DNA from: Flavobacterium marginilacus
GTDB taxonomy: Bacteria > Bacteroidota > Bacteroidia > Flavobacteriales > Flavobacteriaceae
DNA length: 64,000 nucleotides
NCBI RefSeq assembly: GCF_026870155.1
Contig: NZ_CP113975.1
Location: forward strand, 2,604,001-2,668,000
Reading direction: 5' to 3'
The notes under the pieces: generated by a model
Told to the model about the DNA's origin: nothing
The model's database searches: none
What the model saw: only the letters and a program-made list of their open reading frames with translations
Shown: positions 23,818-33,817 of the stretch, piece after piece
How positions within the stretch are numbered: position 1 is the first letter of the stretch
Layout: each line of letters begins with the position of its first letter
Program-made: the position numbers and the translations under genes

Positions 23818-25725
23818 TCATTCTATTTTAAAAATGATTACTCCCAATGGCGGAAGTGTAATTACTGCAGAATATGCTTTTCCATCATACGGAGTATTAT
23901 TTATTACTGGTTCTTTATTAGATTTTACACCGCTGCCGCCAAAAGCGGTATCATCACTATTAAATATTTCGCTTAATTTTCCTGATTTAGTAACACCTAT
24001 CTGATAATTTTCTCTTACTACCTGTGTAAAATTCAGTACAATGATTAAATCGTCTTTAGGATTGTTTCCTTTTCGGATGAATGACATTACAGCATTTTCA
24101 TGGTCTGAATAATTAATCCATTCAAAACCTTCAGGGCTAAACTGTTTTTCATACAAAGCTGGCTCCGTTTTGTATAATTGGTTGAGTTTTGTAATTGTCT
24201 TTTTTATTCCATTGTGAAAATCATATTGAAGCAAGTGCCAATCCAGACTATTTTGAAAATCCCACTCCCTGCTTTGCCCAAATTCTGCTCCCATAAACAG
24301 TAATTTGGTTCCGGGATGTGCAAACATATAACCATAAAGTAAGCGCAGATTTGCAAATCGCTGCCATTCATCACCAGGCATTCTTCCTAGAATAGATCTT
24401 TTTCCATATACTACTTCATCGTGTGAAAGAGGAAGCATAAAATTTTCAGTATAGGTATAAGTCATTGAGAACGTTAAATCGTTTTGATGGTATTTTCGAT
24501 ACACGGTTTCTTTTTGAAAATACTGAAGTGTATCGTGCATCCAGCCCATCATCCATTTCATTCCAAAACCTAATCCTCCAGCGTAAGCAGGCCTTGAAAC
24601 CATAGGGAACGAAGTGCTTTCTTCGGCAATAGTCTGTACTCCTTCATAATTGCCATAAACGGCTTCATTAAAGTCTTTTAAAAAGCTGATAGTATCCAGA
24701 TTTTCTCTTCCGCCATAAATATTTGGCTCCCACTCACCTTCTTCTCTGGAATAATCCAAATACAGCATAGAAGCCACTGCGTCTACTCTAAGACCGTCAA
24801 TATGATAATGATGCAGCCAAAACAGCGCATTACTTATTAAAAAGGAACGGACTTCATTTCGCCCATAATTAAAAACTAAGCTTTTCCAGTCAGGATGATA
24901 TCCTTTTCTTCTATCTGGATGCTCAAATAAATTAGAACCGTCAAAAAAGCCCAGACCATGAGCATCTTCTGGAAAATGTGACGGAACCCAGTCTAAAATC
25001 ACACCAATACCAGCCTGATGAAGTTTATCTACCAATGTCATAAAATCCTGAGGATTCCCAAAACGGGAGGTAGGTGCAAAATAGCCGACCAATTGATAAC
25101 CCCACGAAGGATCATACGGATACTCCATAACAGGCATAAATTCCACATGAGTAAAGCCTGTTTCTTTGACATATTTTACTAAATCTTCAGCATATTCCAG
25201 ATAAGTTAAAAAACGGTTTTCTTCGCCATGCCTTTTCCATGAGCCCAAATGAACTTCATAAACAGAATATGGTTTGTCTAAATCGTTATGCTCTTTTCGG
25301 GTCTGCATCCATTTTTTATCATCCCACTTATAATCAAGATCCCAGATAACAGAAGCAGTATGCGGTGGTTTTTCGCAGTAAAAAGCAAATGGGTCTGCTT
25401 TTTCTGTAATAATTTCCTCATTATGGGATTGTATTTTATATTTGTATGTGGTTCCCTGCTCTATCCCTGGAATAAAACCTTCCCATATTCCTGATGAATC
25501 CCATCGTACCTGTAAAGGATGTTCTCCCTGTATCCAATAATTAAAATCTCCTACAACCGAAACCGTTCTTGCTGATGGCGCCCATACTGCAAAATAAACA
25601 CCTTTCACTCCATCCACTTCGATAAGATGAGCTCCTAATTTTTCGTAAAGTCTGAAATGTTTGCCGGCTTTGAATAAATCAATGTCGAAATCTGTAAAAA
25701 GGGAATAGGTTTGTACTTTGTTCAT
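23818..25725 (-). CDS. glgB: 1,4-alpha-glucan branching enzyme
   Basis: 635 residues. N-terminal CBM48 domain (~30-120, GVYFAVWAPSARTVSVVGDFNYW), then the GH13 barrel: MPVMEYPYDPSWGYQ, DWVPSHFP, DGLRVDAVASMLYLDYSREEGEWEPN with the nucleophile Asp, AEESTSFPMVSRP with the acid Glu and LSHDEVVYGK with the transition-state Asp. The all-beta C-terminal domain ends near residue 635. It transfers alpha-1,4 segments to make alpha-1,6 branches in glycogen. Length is normal. It follows the maltokinase gene by 34 bases. Confidence 0.96.
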   Translation of the reverse strand: MNKVQTYSLFTDFDIDLFKAGKHFRLYEKLGAHLIEVDGVKGVYFAVWAPSARTVSVVGDFNYWIQGEHPLQVRWDSSGIWEGFIPGIEQGTTYKYKIQSHNEEIITEKADPFAFYCEKPPHTASVIWDLDYKWDDKKWMQTRKEHNDLDKPYSVYEVHLGSWKRHGEENRFLTYLEYAEDLVKYVKETGFTHVEFMPVMEYPYDPSWGYQLVGYFAPTSRFGNPQDFMTLVDKLHQAGIGVILDWVPSHFPEDAHGLGFFDGSNLFEHPDRRKGYHPDWKSLVFNYGRNEVRSFLISNALFWLHHYHIDGLRVDAVASMLYLDYSREEGEWEPNIYGGRENLDTISFLKDFNEAVYGNYEGVQTIAEESTSFPMVSRPAYAGGLGFGMKWMMGWMHDTLQYFQKETVYRKYHQNDLTFSMTYTYTENFMLPLSHDEVVYGKRSILGRMPGDEWQRFANLRLLYGYMFAHPGTKLLFMGAEFGQSREWDFQNSLDWHLLQYDFHNGIKKTITKLNQLYKTEPALYEKQFSPEGFEWINYSDHENAVMSFIRKGNNPKDDLIIVLNFTQVVRENYQIGVTKSGKLSEIFNSDDTAFGGSGVKSNKEPVINNTPYDGKAYSAVITLPPLGVIIFKIE

Positions 25726-25759
25726 TGTGTATTTTTATTTTTTTCTTGTGAAATTGTAA

Positions 25760-27397
25760 TCAATTAATTGTATTAAACCCCATTATACTGGCAACTCCTG
25801 TTAATGGAATTACTGACCATCTGGGACGGGAATTTAATTCATAACCCAATTCGTAGATTGCTTTTTCAAGAAGACAGTATTTTAGTAAAAAATCAATTTC
25901 TTTTTGATAGCCAATATTTAAATTACCAGATTGAACCACTTCAGTATAGGTATTTAGAAAAACGCCTACAAAATATTTGTATAAAATTTCTCCTGCCTGA
26001 AAAAGTTCTTCCTGCGTATAAGGATATTTATCATTGCTGTTGAATATAGTGGCATAAATTGCATAATGAAAGGATCGGAACATCCCTGCTACATCTTTTA
26101 ACGGCGGCTGTTTTACTTTTCGATCCCTGATCGTACTTTCCGGTTCTCCTTCAAAATCAAGAATGCAAAAATCATCACCATTCATTAAAACCTGGCCTAA
26201 ATGATAGTCACCATGAATGCGGATCCGTTCCGATTTCATCTGAGTCCAGTCAAAATCAAGGAAAACTTTTCTGATTTCTTTTTTATTGTCCAAAAATTTA
26301 TTAGCTAACTCTAATTCTAAACCATCTAATTTGTGCAGATTATTTTCTAAGATATTCAATCTGTTTTGAAATTGATAAGTCAATCTGTTTTTTAGCCAAA
26401 CAGAATAATCACCATTATAAGTAAGAGGTGTAAAAGCGGTTTCATGAATATCGCTTCCAAGTGCTATATGCATTTCGGCGGTTCGGGAAGCTAAAGTCTG
26501 AATTCTTAAAAAAATACTCAGTCCAGCCCAATCAATTATTTCATGGGGTACATCTTTTAACGGAAGCCTTTTAAATAATTCTATTTCCGGAAGTCTGCTC
26601 ACTATGATCTTTTTAGTGCTCAGATTTTCAAAAATCCGGTCAGCTTCTTCAAGCATATATTTCCATGCATCTCCCTGATTGGGAACCAATTCCTGCATTA
26701 GTCCCAACGTAATATTTCCTTCCGAAAAGACAATGCTGATACTTCCGGTATAGGCTGGCGAATGCTTAAAGTTCATTCTTTCAGTAAGAAAACGGCTGAT
26801 TTCATAATCCGGATTCATGCTGATATATATTCTTCTAAAAATTTTCAACACTAAATTGTCATTAAAAACTATTGAAGTATTGCTTTGTTCTACCCCCATA
26901 AAATGAGAGGAAATATATTCTTTGGCATGCAGTTTTTTTCCTTTGTGAAAGCTTACTTTGGTTTCTTCATCTTTTTTGGAATGAATAATTTTTTCAAAAA
27001 GTAATTTTCTGAAATCTTCCTGATGCAAAGCATCTACAAGATAACCTTCTTTTTCATTCATTACTACCGGAGCAATGATAGTATTAGTATCTAAATCCTT
27101 TTGCGGTAAAAAAGCCAATGGCATAAAGTAATGCTGGTAAAAAGCTTCTTTAAAATTAACTTCTAATAAAACACCGTAATATGTATTGTCTGCTGAAGTG
27201 ATTTTGAAAGAATGTACAATTTCAATGTATTTTAATGTACTGGCTTTGCCTCCATACCACCTTTTGTTGATAATGTAATTTTCTAAAATATCGGAAGCAA
27301 AAATTTTAATAAAACTTTCGTCTTCAAAAGCATTTCCCCAGTCTGTATGAAATACAAGCGGGTTTTTATATTCGGCTTCGTTAATTTTATCAACCAT
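25760..27397 (-). CDS. mak: Maltokinase-like protein (Mak/Pep2 type)
   Basis: 545 residues. The N-terminal cap lies around NKRWYGGKASTLKYIEIV. The kinase-like C-terminal lobe has SNTSIVFNDNLVLKIFRRI (phosphate-binding Lys), RIHGDYHLGQVLMNGDDFCILDFEGEP (catalytic HGDxHxGQ and metal-binding DFEGEP) and DVAGMFRSFHYAIYA. This is the APH-like maltokinase that makes maltose 1-phosphate from maltose and ATP, the substrate of GlgE directly upstream. The stop of glgE and the ATG of this gene overlap by one base. No trehalose synthase fusion or separate treS is seen. Confidence 0.9.
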   Translation of the reverse strand: MVDKINEAEYKNPLVFHTDWGNAFEDESFIKIFASDILENYIINKRWYGGKASTLKYIEIVHSFKITSADNTYYGVLLEVNFKEAFYQHYFMPLAFLPQKDLDTNTIIAPVVMNEKEGYLVDALHQEDFRKLLFEKIIHSKKDEETKVSFHKGKKLHAKEYISSHFMGVEQSNTSIVFNDNLVLKIFRRIYISMNPDYEISRFLTERMNFKHSPAYTGSISIVFSEGNITLGLMQELVPNQGDAWKYMLEEADRIFENLSTKKIIVSRLPEIELFKRLPLKDVPHEIIDWAGLSIFLRIQTLASRTAEMHIALGSDIHETAFTPLTYNGDYSVWLKNRLTYQFQNRLNILENNLHKLDGLELELANKFLDNKKEIRKVFLDFDWTQMKSERIRIHGDYHLGQVLMNGDDFCILDFEGEPESTIRDRKVKQPPLKDVAGMFRSFHYAIYATIFNSNDKYPYTQEELFQAGEILYKYFVGVFLNTYTEVVQSGNLNIGYQKEIDFLLKYCLLEKAIYELGYELNSRPRWSVIPLTGVASIMGFNTIN

Positions 27398-29328
27398 TAT
27401 TTCTGAATTTTAAATAGATGAAAAGGCAATTCTGGAGGGAGTTCAGCATAATTCCATTCATTATTCCATGAATAGGTATTTCCGGTAATCAAATCATCAA
27501 TCTGGATGTTATGGCTCTCAAGTTGTGATGGAAGTTTTATCATTGCTTTGCCGGTATGATACGGATCAAGACTGACAATCATCAGTGTTTCATTTTGTTT
27601 ATTATCATCGAATTTATAATAAGCGATCACTTGATCATTATTGGTTTCGCAAAAAACAATATTATTGGTCTGCTGTAATGAAATTTGTTCTTTTCTGATT
27701 GTGTTTATTCTTGCTATCAGCGTAGTGAGTTTGTTTTGTATGTTCCAGTCCCAGGTATAGCATTGGTATTTTTCAGAATGCAGGTATTCTTCTTTTCCAG
27801 GAGCCATAGGTGTGCTGACCATATATTCAAAAACGGGTCCGTAAATTCCAATATTTGAACTTAATGTGGCTGCGAGGAAATATTTTTGCAAATGGACAGA
27901 TTCGTTTCCATTCTGTAGAGCAAAAGGGTTAATGTCTGGTGTGTTTGGCCAAAAATTGGGGCGGTAAAATTCTTTTTGCACAGTTTTGGTCAATTCTTCA
28001 ACATATTCGGTTAATTCCTGTTTGGTATTTCTCCATGTAAAATAAGTGTAAGACTGGCTGAAGCCTTGTTTGGCCAGCTCATTCATTATTTTAGGACGTG
28101 TAAAAGCTTCTGCCAAAAATAAAACATCTGGATGCTTCTTTTTGATTTCGGCAATTAACCAGCCCCAAAAATAAAATGGCTTGGTATGCGGATTATCAAC
28201 TCTGAATATTTGAATACCGCATTCTTCAATCCAAAATAAAGCAACATCAAGCAGTTCTTTCCAAAGATTCTTCCAGTCAGAACTCTCAAAATAAATAGGC
28301 TGAATATCCTGGTATTTTTTTGGAGGGTTTTCGGCATACTGTACGGTTCCGTCAGGCCTCCATTTGAACCATTGCGGAAAATCTTTTACATAAGGATGAT
28401 CCGGTGCGGCCTGCAGGGCATAATCCATTGCGACTTCAATTCCTAAATCTTTAGCTTTTTGTACCAATTCTTTAAAATCTTCGATAGAACCTAATTCAGG
28501 ATGTGTTGATTTATGTCCGCCGTGATGGGAACCAATTCCCCAAGGAGAGCCTACATCACCATATTCAGCATTTGTAGCGTTGTTTTTGCCTTTTCGGTTT
28601 ACTTCCCCAATAGGATGAATCGGCGGAAAATAAAGCGTATCAAATCCCATTTCAGCAACTCTGGGAAGGAGTCTTTCGCAGTCTTTGAAAGTTCCGTGTT
28701 TTCCTTCTTCAGAAGAAGCTGACCGCGGAAAAAATTCATACCAAGTACTGAAAAGCGCTTTTTTTCGGTCAACATATATTTCTAAATCAATTGATTTATT
28801 TTCTAAAAATCGGACAGGATATTTTTTGAAAATACTGATAAGCCTTTCTGACTTTGTTTCTCTTACAGCGTTATCGTATTCTGATTCAGTTGTGAAATAA
28901 TATACCAGCTGATTAAGGTATTCATTGTCAGAAGCATCAACTGCACTAAGGATTTCACGGATATACTCTGCTCCTTCCAGCAGTTCAGATTTTACATATT
29001 GATTGTCATTGATTTTTCGTTCAGTACCATGCTGCCAGTTTAGTGCATAATCTACCCAGCCTTCTACAAAATAAGTATATTTTCCCTGTTTTTCTACGTG
29101 GAATTCCGCTGACCATTCATCATTCTGATTATGAACCATTCGGACTTCATTCCAGCTTTTATCAAATTCGTGTTTGAACTTAACACAGCATTCTATGACA
29201 TCATGACCATCTGAAAAAACTTCGGCTGTTACAGATACTTTTTGGTCAACGATTCTTTTAATGGCAAAACTGCCGCTATTAAGCTGCGGCAAAACATTTT
29301 CTATTATGATACGGGTTTGATTCTGCAT
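27397..29328 (-). CDS. glgE: Alpha-1,4-glucan:maltose-1-phosphate maltosyltransferase
   Basis: 643 residues, GH13_3. The order is an N-terminal beta domain, the catalytic barrel with HPIGEVNRKGKNN, GSPWGIGSHHGGHKSTHPELG, QIFRVDNPHTKPFYFW (nucleophile Asp) and FLAEAFTRPKIM (Glu), then the C-terminal domain. It elongates glucan chains using maltose 1-phosphate. It lies between glgC and the maltokinase gene, with a 1-base overlap to the latter. Length is normal for GlgE. The 200 bases upstream, after glgC, hold a hairpin (29430-29476). Confidence 0.95.
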   Translation of the reverse strand: MQNQTRIIIENVLPQLNSGSFAIKRIVDQKVSVTAEVFSDGHDVIECCVKFKHEFDKSWNEVRMVHNQNDEWSAEFHVEKQGKYTYFVEGWVDYALNWQHGTERKINDNQYVKSELLEGAEYIREILSAVDASDNEYLNQLVYYFTTESEYDNAVRETKSERLISIFKKYPVRFLENKSIDLEIYVDRKKALFSTWYEFFPRSASSEEGKHGTFKDCERLLPRVAEMGFDTLYFPPIHPIGEVNRKGKNNATNAEYGDVGSPWGIGSHHGGHKSTHPELGSIEDFKELVQKAKDLGIEVAMDYALQAAPDHPYVKDFPQWFKWRPDGTVQYAENPPKKYQDIQPIYFESSDWKNLWKELLDVALFWIEECGIQIFRVDNPHTKPFYFWGWLIAEIKKKHPDVLFLAEAFTRPKIMNELAKQGFSQSYTYFTWRNTKQELTEYVEELTKTVQKEFYRPNFWPNTPDINPFALQNGNESVHLQKYFLAATLSSNIGIYGPVFEYMVSTPMAPGKEEYLHSEKYQCYTWDWNIQNKLTTLIARINTIRKEQISLQQTNNIVFCETNNDQVIAYYKFDDNKQNETLMIVSLDPYHTGKAMIKLPSQLESHNIQIDDLITGNTYSWNNEWNYAELPPELPFHLFKIQK

Positions 29329-29429
29329 GATATTGGTAAAATTGGATATATAATTGGATATTTATTTAGGGTAACTAATTTAAATAAATTTGGATATTTA
29401 TGCAATTGTTTGTGTCTATAAAATACCTT

Positions 29430-29476
29430 TTACACCAAACCGAAGTCCAATAAATTGTACTGTCTATTTGGTGTAA
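29430..29476 (-). promoter_or_regulatory. Long-loop hairpin between glgC and glgE
   Basis: TTACACCAAA pairs with TTTGGTGTAA over a 27-base loop in the 200-base gap. There is no T-run on the minus-strand exit side, so it could be an operator, attenuator or mRNA processing site rather than a terminator. Confidence 0.4.
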
Positions 29477-29528
29477 TCAGTTTTAGTAGTAGAAAAAATA
29501 TAACTTGTTAATGCTTATTTACTTGAAG

Positions 29529-30809
29529 TTATTTAACGGTAAAGTTGTTTGGAATTATAGCTCCTTTTCGAATTACAACAATTCCTTCTTTAACACAATA
29601 CAATTCGGTTACTGTGTCAGCGAGATGAGTACCTCCTTTAATATACACATCATCCCCTATTCTGCAGTTTTTGTCTACGATTGCATTATGAATAAAACAT
29701 CTTTCACCAATACCAATTAATGGGATCTTGTTCTGAATGTTTTCATTAATATCCTCTATACTTTGGTATAAATCATTACCCATTACATAACTGTGCTGGA
29801 TTACAGTACCCTCGCCTATTCTAGAGCGGTTACCTATAACAGATTTGGTAATCTCTTTGGCATGAATAATACATCCCTCCGAAATTAAAGATCTTTCGAC
29901 TAATGTATTATGAAATTTGGATGGAGATAATAAACGAGGTCTGGTGTAGATTCTATTGTCATTATCAAATAAATTAAATTGAGGAATATCGTCTGTTAAT
30001 CCAATATTTGCTTCAAAAAAAGAATCAATATTTCCTATATCAGTCCAATAGCCTTCGTATTGATAACTTAAGAGCTTGTTGTTTGCTACAGCTTGCGGAA
30101 TAATTTCTTTTCCAAAATCTTTAGTTTCAGGGTCAGACATCAATTCAATTAATAGCTTTCTATTAAAAATATAAATCCCCATAGAAGCCAGATAGAGTTT
30201 TCCCTGCCTTTTCATTTCATCGCTTACTTCTGATGTCCAATCAGGTAATAATTCCTTGGCAGGTTTTTCTATAAAGGATTGAATTGTGCTGTCTGAATTC
30301 GTTTTTAAAATTCCAAATTCAGGAGCATCTTTGTCATTTACAGGCAATGTGGCAATAGTAATATCTGCTTCGGCTACAATATGGGCTTCAATCATTTCAT
30401 TAAAATCCATTTGATATAATTGGTCACCGGATAATATTAGTGCATAATCAAATTCATGGTTTAAAAAGTGCGGCATACATTGTCGTACTGCATCAGCAGT
30501 TCCCTGAAACCATGTGGGATTGTCTGGAGTCTGTTCTGCAGCTAAAATATCAACAAATGAATTACTGAAAAATCCAAAATTATAAGTATTTTTAATATGC
30601 GCATTTAGAGAAGCCGAATTAAATTGTGTCAATACAAACATTTTGTATATATCAGAATTAATGCAGTTTGAAATAGGAATATCTACTAATCTGTATTTTC
30701 CGCCAATTGGTACAGCAGGTTTTGATCTTCTTGCAGTTAAGGGAAATAATCTAGAACCCTGACCGCCTCCTAAAATAATAGCGATAACATTTTTCTTTTT
30801 AGTTTTCAT
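29529..30809 (-). CDS. glgC: Glucose-1-phosphate adenylyltransferase
   Basis: 426 residues from ATG 30809, or 430 from 30821. Nucleotidyltransferase signature AIILGGGQGSRLFPLTARRSKPAVPIGG near the N-terminus, the VDIPISNCINS block, GTADAVRQ, LSGDQLYQMDF and the EGYWTDIGNIDSF substrate segment. The C-terminal left-handed beta-helix gives allosteric control. It makes ADP-glucose for GlgA. The start overlaps the end of glgA by 11-23 bases. Confidence 0.95.
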   Translation of the reverse strand: MKTKKKNVIAIILGGGQGSRLFPLTARRSKPAVPIGGKYRLVDIPISNCINSDIYKMFVLTQFNSASLNAHIKNTYNFGFFSNSFVDILAAEQTPDNPTWFQGTADAVRQCMPHFLNHEFDYALILSGDQLYQMDFNEMIEAHIVAEADITIATLPVNDKDAPEFGILKTNSDSTIQSFIEKPAKELLPDWTSEVSDEMKRQGKLYLASMGIYIFNRKLLIELMSDPETKDFGKEIIPQAVANNKLLSYQYEGYWTDIGNIDSFFEANIGLTDDIPQFNLFDNDNRIYTRPRLLSPSKFHNTLVERSLISEGCIIHAKEITKSVIGNRSRIGEGTVIQHSYVMGNDLYQSIEDINENIQNKIPLIGIGERCFIHNAIVDKNCRIGDDVYIKGGTHLADTVTELYCVKEGIVVIRKGAIIPNNFTVK

Positions 30810-32229
30810 GTCTTTTTCCAATAATTAAATTATATAATTCTATATATTCCTGGCTTACGTGTTCCCAGGAATGGTCTGTATTCATTCCTTTAATTCTAAT
30901 TTGGCCGATCGCATCTTTATCTGAATATAGATTTACGGCTCTTTGTATAGCATCACAAATGTCTTCTGCAGATGCCTGATCGTGGCAAATACCATTTCCA
31001 TTATCTTCAAAATCAATAATAGTATCTCTTAGTCCGCCGGTTCTTCTTACTATTGGAATTGTTCCATAGCGCATTGCATACATTTGATTTAATCCGCAGG
31101 GCTCAATGCGTGAAGGGATTAAAAGAAAATCAGATCCGGCATAAGTTTTATGGGCTAATTCTTCATTATAACCTATATGAACATGATAGTTTTCTTTATA
31201 TACTTCCAATAATTGCTTAAGCTGATTTTCTATTTCAATATCTCCATATCCTAAAATTAAGAAATTTATTTCATTTTTATATGTAGTCAAAGCTGATGAT
31301 ATGGTTTTAGCCAATAAATCGGCTCCTTTTTCATTATATAATCTTCCAATAAAACTAAAAAGGGGTTTATCTGGATTCATCTTAAAAAGAGAACACAAAT
31401 GCTCTTTGTTTTTTTGTTTTCCTTCACTAAAGTCAGTCACTGAGTAATTCATTTCTAACATTGTATCTCTGCTTGGATCCCAAACATCCATATCAATTCC
31501 ATTAAGTATACCTCTTGACTTGTTTCTTACCCGCTGAAATAATGTTTCAAGACCATTGTCAGAATAATTTATTTCGTTCAGATAAGTTGTTGACACAGTT
31601 GTGATTTCGTCCGAACATTTTATCGCTGACGCCAATGAATTAATGCAGTTTCCCCATTCTAATTCTTTTATGTGTATTAAATCAAATTCAGGCAGATAAT
31701 ATAATTTGTTAAACGTGAATATTCCTTGATACAATCCGTTATGAATTGTAATAATTGCAGCAACATTTTTTAATTTTTCATATTTGCAGCAATAATTCTT
31801 CATAAAAGGTATTAACCCTGTATGATGATCGTGACAATGAATAATGTCCGGTATCGAGCTTCGCCCGGAAATCCAGTCTAAGACAGCAATTTGAAAAGAT
31901 AAAAACCGCTCGATATCATCTCTATAGCTGTAAACATTTGGCCGGTCAAAGAGTTCAGGTATTTCAATTAAATAAAGCTCAAATCCCAGTTTATCTGTTG
32001 TTTCTTTTAGTACGCTGTAAGGAAAATTAAACTGCCCTAATTTTAATTTTCCCCAATGAATGCATTCAAAATTATTTTCTAACCTAAATACTGTCTGGTA
32101 ACATGGAATAGCCACGCTAACATTATTGTTTTTATTGTTTTGATATTTTGGTAATGAACCAATTACATCAGCTAATCCCCCCACTTTTGCAACTGGGTAA
32201 CATTCTGCACCCACGTGAAGTATTTCCAT
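30799..32229 (-). CDS. glgA: Glycogen synthase
   Basis: 476 residues, GT5. N-terminal AECYPVAKVGGLADVIGSLPK (ADP-glucose-binding KxGGL), central IHNGLYQG and NGIDMDVWDP, C-terminal IPSRIEPCGLNQMYAMRYGTIPIVRRTGGLRDTI with the GT-B Glu. First gene of the minus-strand glycogen operon. The GlgE pathway downstream leaves open that this enzyme makes maltose 1-phosphate (GlgM activity) rather than only extending glycogen; the sequence alone does not decide. Confidence 0.94.
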   Translation of the reverse strand: MEILHVGAECYPVAKVGGLADVIGSLPKYQNNKNNNVSVAIPCYQTVFRLENNFECIHWGKLKLGQFNFPYSVLKETTDKLGFELYLIEIPELFDRPNVYSYRDDIERFLSFQIAVLDWISGRSSIPDIIHCHDHHTGLIPFMKNYCCKYEKLKNVAAIITIHNGLYQGIFTFNKLYYLPEFDLIHIKELEWGNCINSLASAIKCSDEITTVSTTYLNEINYSDNGLETLFQRVRNKSRGILNGIDMDVWDPSRDTMLEMNYSVTDFSEGKQKNKEHLCSLFKMNPDKPLFSFIGRLYNEKGADLLAKTISSALTTYKNEINFLILGYGDIEIENQLKQLLEVYKENYHVHIGYNEELAHKTYAGSDFLLIPSRIEPCGLNQMYAMRYGTIPIVRRTGGLRDTIIDFEDNGNGICHDQASAEDICDAIQRAVNLYSDKDAIGQIRIKGMNTDHSWEHVSQEYIELYNLIIGKRHEN

Positions 32230-32355
32230 CCAATTATTTATTTAAATTCTCTTAAAAAAAGGCTTATATTTTCAGACGTTTCAATAGTTTACTAAATTTA
32301 AAAAACTGCAAACTTTATTGCGAAAAACTAAATTATATTAACATTAAATTTATAG

Positions 32356-32363
32356 TACTTTTG
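32356..32363 (+). promoter_or_regulatory. -7 promoter element of the alpha/beta hydrolase gene
   Basis: TACTTTTG matches TAnnTTTG and lies about 60 bases before the ATG at 32424, in the 194-base divergent gap between glgA and the hydrolase gene. No well-spaced -33 element is obvious. Confidence 0.5.
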
Positions 32364-32423
32364 TGTTTTTTAAATTTAGTTAAAAAAAGTTAACATTTAA
32401 AGACTTTTAATAATTTTATCAAT

Positions 32424-33293
32424 ATGACAAAAAATGCTTCAAATCATACTAAGCCTTTAAAAATTCCAAAAATTATCTTACTATCTAGTAAGGTTATTGC
32501 GTTTCTGTCTACAAAATGGGCTGTTGTGTATGCTTCGAAATTGTTCATTACACCAATAAAACATAAGATTCCAAAACGAGAAATTGAAATGGATGAAAAA
32601 AGTATACAGCAAATGATTACAGTTCCATCAATAAACAGAAAAATAAATATTTACGAATACGGAAAAAACGATTCAAGCAAAAAAGTGCTTTTAGTTCATG
32701 GCTGGTCCGGAAGAGGCACTCAGCTGTGTAAGATTGCAAAAGAAATGGTTAATCTTGGTTACCAAACAGTAAGTTTTGACGCTCCTGCGCATGGAAAATC
32801 ACCTGGAAATTCTACAATTATGATTGACTTTATTGCATCTATTATTGAAATTGACAAGCAGTTCGGGCCTTTTGAAATTGCTGTTGGCCATTCATTGGGA
32901 GGAATGTCTGTTATGAATGCGATAAAAGAAGGATTAAAGGTTGATAAAGCTGTTATTATTGGAAGCGGAGATATTGTCCAGGATATTACTGATGATTTTG
33001 TAGCTAAATTGGGTTTAAAACCAATTATAAGCAAACTGTTATGTGAGCGTTTTGAGCACAAATATGGCGGAAAGATGAATGATTACAGTGCTTATAAAGC
33101 AGCAGAAATAACTTTGATTCCTACATTGGTTATTCACGACAAAAATGATCCTGAAGTATCAGTAAAAGCTGGAATACATATTCATAAGCATCTTAAAAAC
33201 GGAGAATTAATGCTGACTGAGAAACTTGGTCACAGAAAAATACTGGCAGATCATCAAGTGATTGAAAAAATAATTAATTTTATTAAAAAATAA
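32424..33293 (+). CDS. Alpha/beta hydrolase
   Basis: 289 residues with hydrophobic N-terminal sequence around residues 10-45 (LKIPKIILLSSKVIAFLSTKWAVVY), possibly a membrane association rather than a classical signal peptide. The fold motifs are KVLLVHGWSGRGTQ (oxyanion HG), the nucleophile elbow VGHSLGGMSV with Ser, IHDKNDPEVS with the Asp and KLGHRKILAD with the His. Substrate unknown; the family includes esterases, lipases and peptidases. It is divergent from glgA and followed by msrB after 100 bases. Confidence 0.85.
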   Translation: MTKNASNHTKPLKIPKIILLSSKVIAFLSTKWAVVYASKLFITPIKHKIPKREIEMDEKSIQQMITVPSINRKINIYEYGKNDSSKKVLLVHGWSGRGTQLCKIAKEMVNLGYQTVSFDAPAHGKSPGNSTIMIDFIASIIEIDKQFGPFEIAVGHSLGGMSVMNAIKEGLKVDKAVIIGSGDIVQDITDDFVAKLGLKPIISKLLCERFEHKYGGKMNDYSAYKAAEITLIPTLVIHDKNDPEVSVKAGIHIHKHLKNGELMLTEKLGHRKILADHQVIEKIINFIKK

Positions 33294-33394
33294 TAATCAT
33301 GAAATCGCCATTAACCATAAGTTTGCGTTAGCAAAATACCAATAAAAAAAGGCGATAATATATATGATAACTAAAAAAAAAAATTTCACCTACT

Positions 33395-33787
33395 ATGAAT
33401 TATCCTTTTGTAAAATCAGAGAAAGAATGGGAAGAAGAATTAGGTTCTGAACGGTATAGAATTCTTCGTCAGAAAGGAACTGAATATCCGCATACAGGAA
33501 AATATAATCTGCATTTTGAGAATGGTCATTATTGCTGCGGTGGCTGCGGTACTCCCCTCTTTGAAAGCAATTCAAAGTTTGATGCTCATTGCGGATGGCC
33601 TTCATTTGATGAATCAATACCAGGAAAAGTAGAATATATACCTGATGCAACACATGGAATGACTCGAACCGAAATTGTCTGTGCAAATTGCGGCGGGCAT
33701 TTAGGTCATGTTTTTGAGGATGGCCCGACAAAAACAGGACAGCGGTATTGTGTGAATTCTTTATCAGTGGATTTTAAAGAAAAATAA
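33395..33787 (+). CDS. msrB: Peptide methionine (R)-S-oxide reductase
   Basis: 130 residues, a complete single-domain MsrB. Two CxxC zinc pairs (CCGGCG and CANCGG), GWPSF, the RTEIVCANCGGHLGHVFEDGP block and the active-site Cys in RYCVNSLSVDF. It repairs oxidised methionine in proteins with thioredoxin as reductant. No signal peptide, so cytoplasmic. The IS1182 copy 2 begins 31 bases after its stop and may have replaced its terminator. Confidence 0.95.
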   Translation: MNYPFVKSEKEWEEELGSERYRILRQKGTEYPHTGKYNLHFENGHYCCGGCGTPLFESNSKFDAHCGWPSFDESIPGKVEYIPDATHGMTRTEIVCANCGGHLGHVFEDGPTKTGQRYCVNSLSVDFKEK

Positions 33788-33817
33788 AGCTTTCATTTAA
33801 AAAACCGATAAAAAAAA

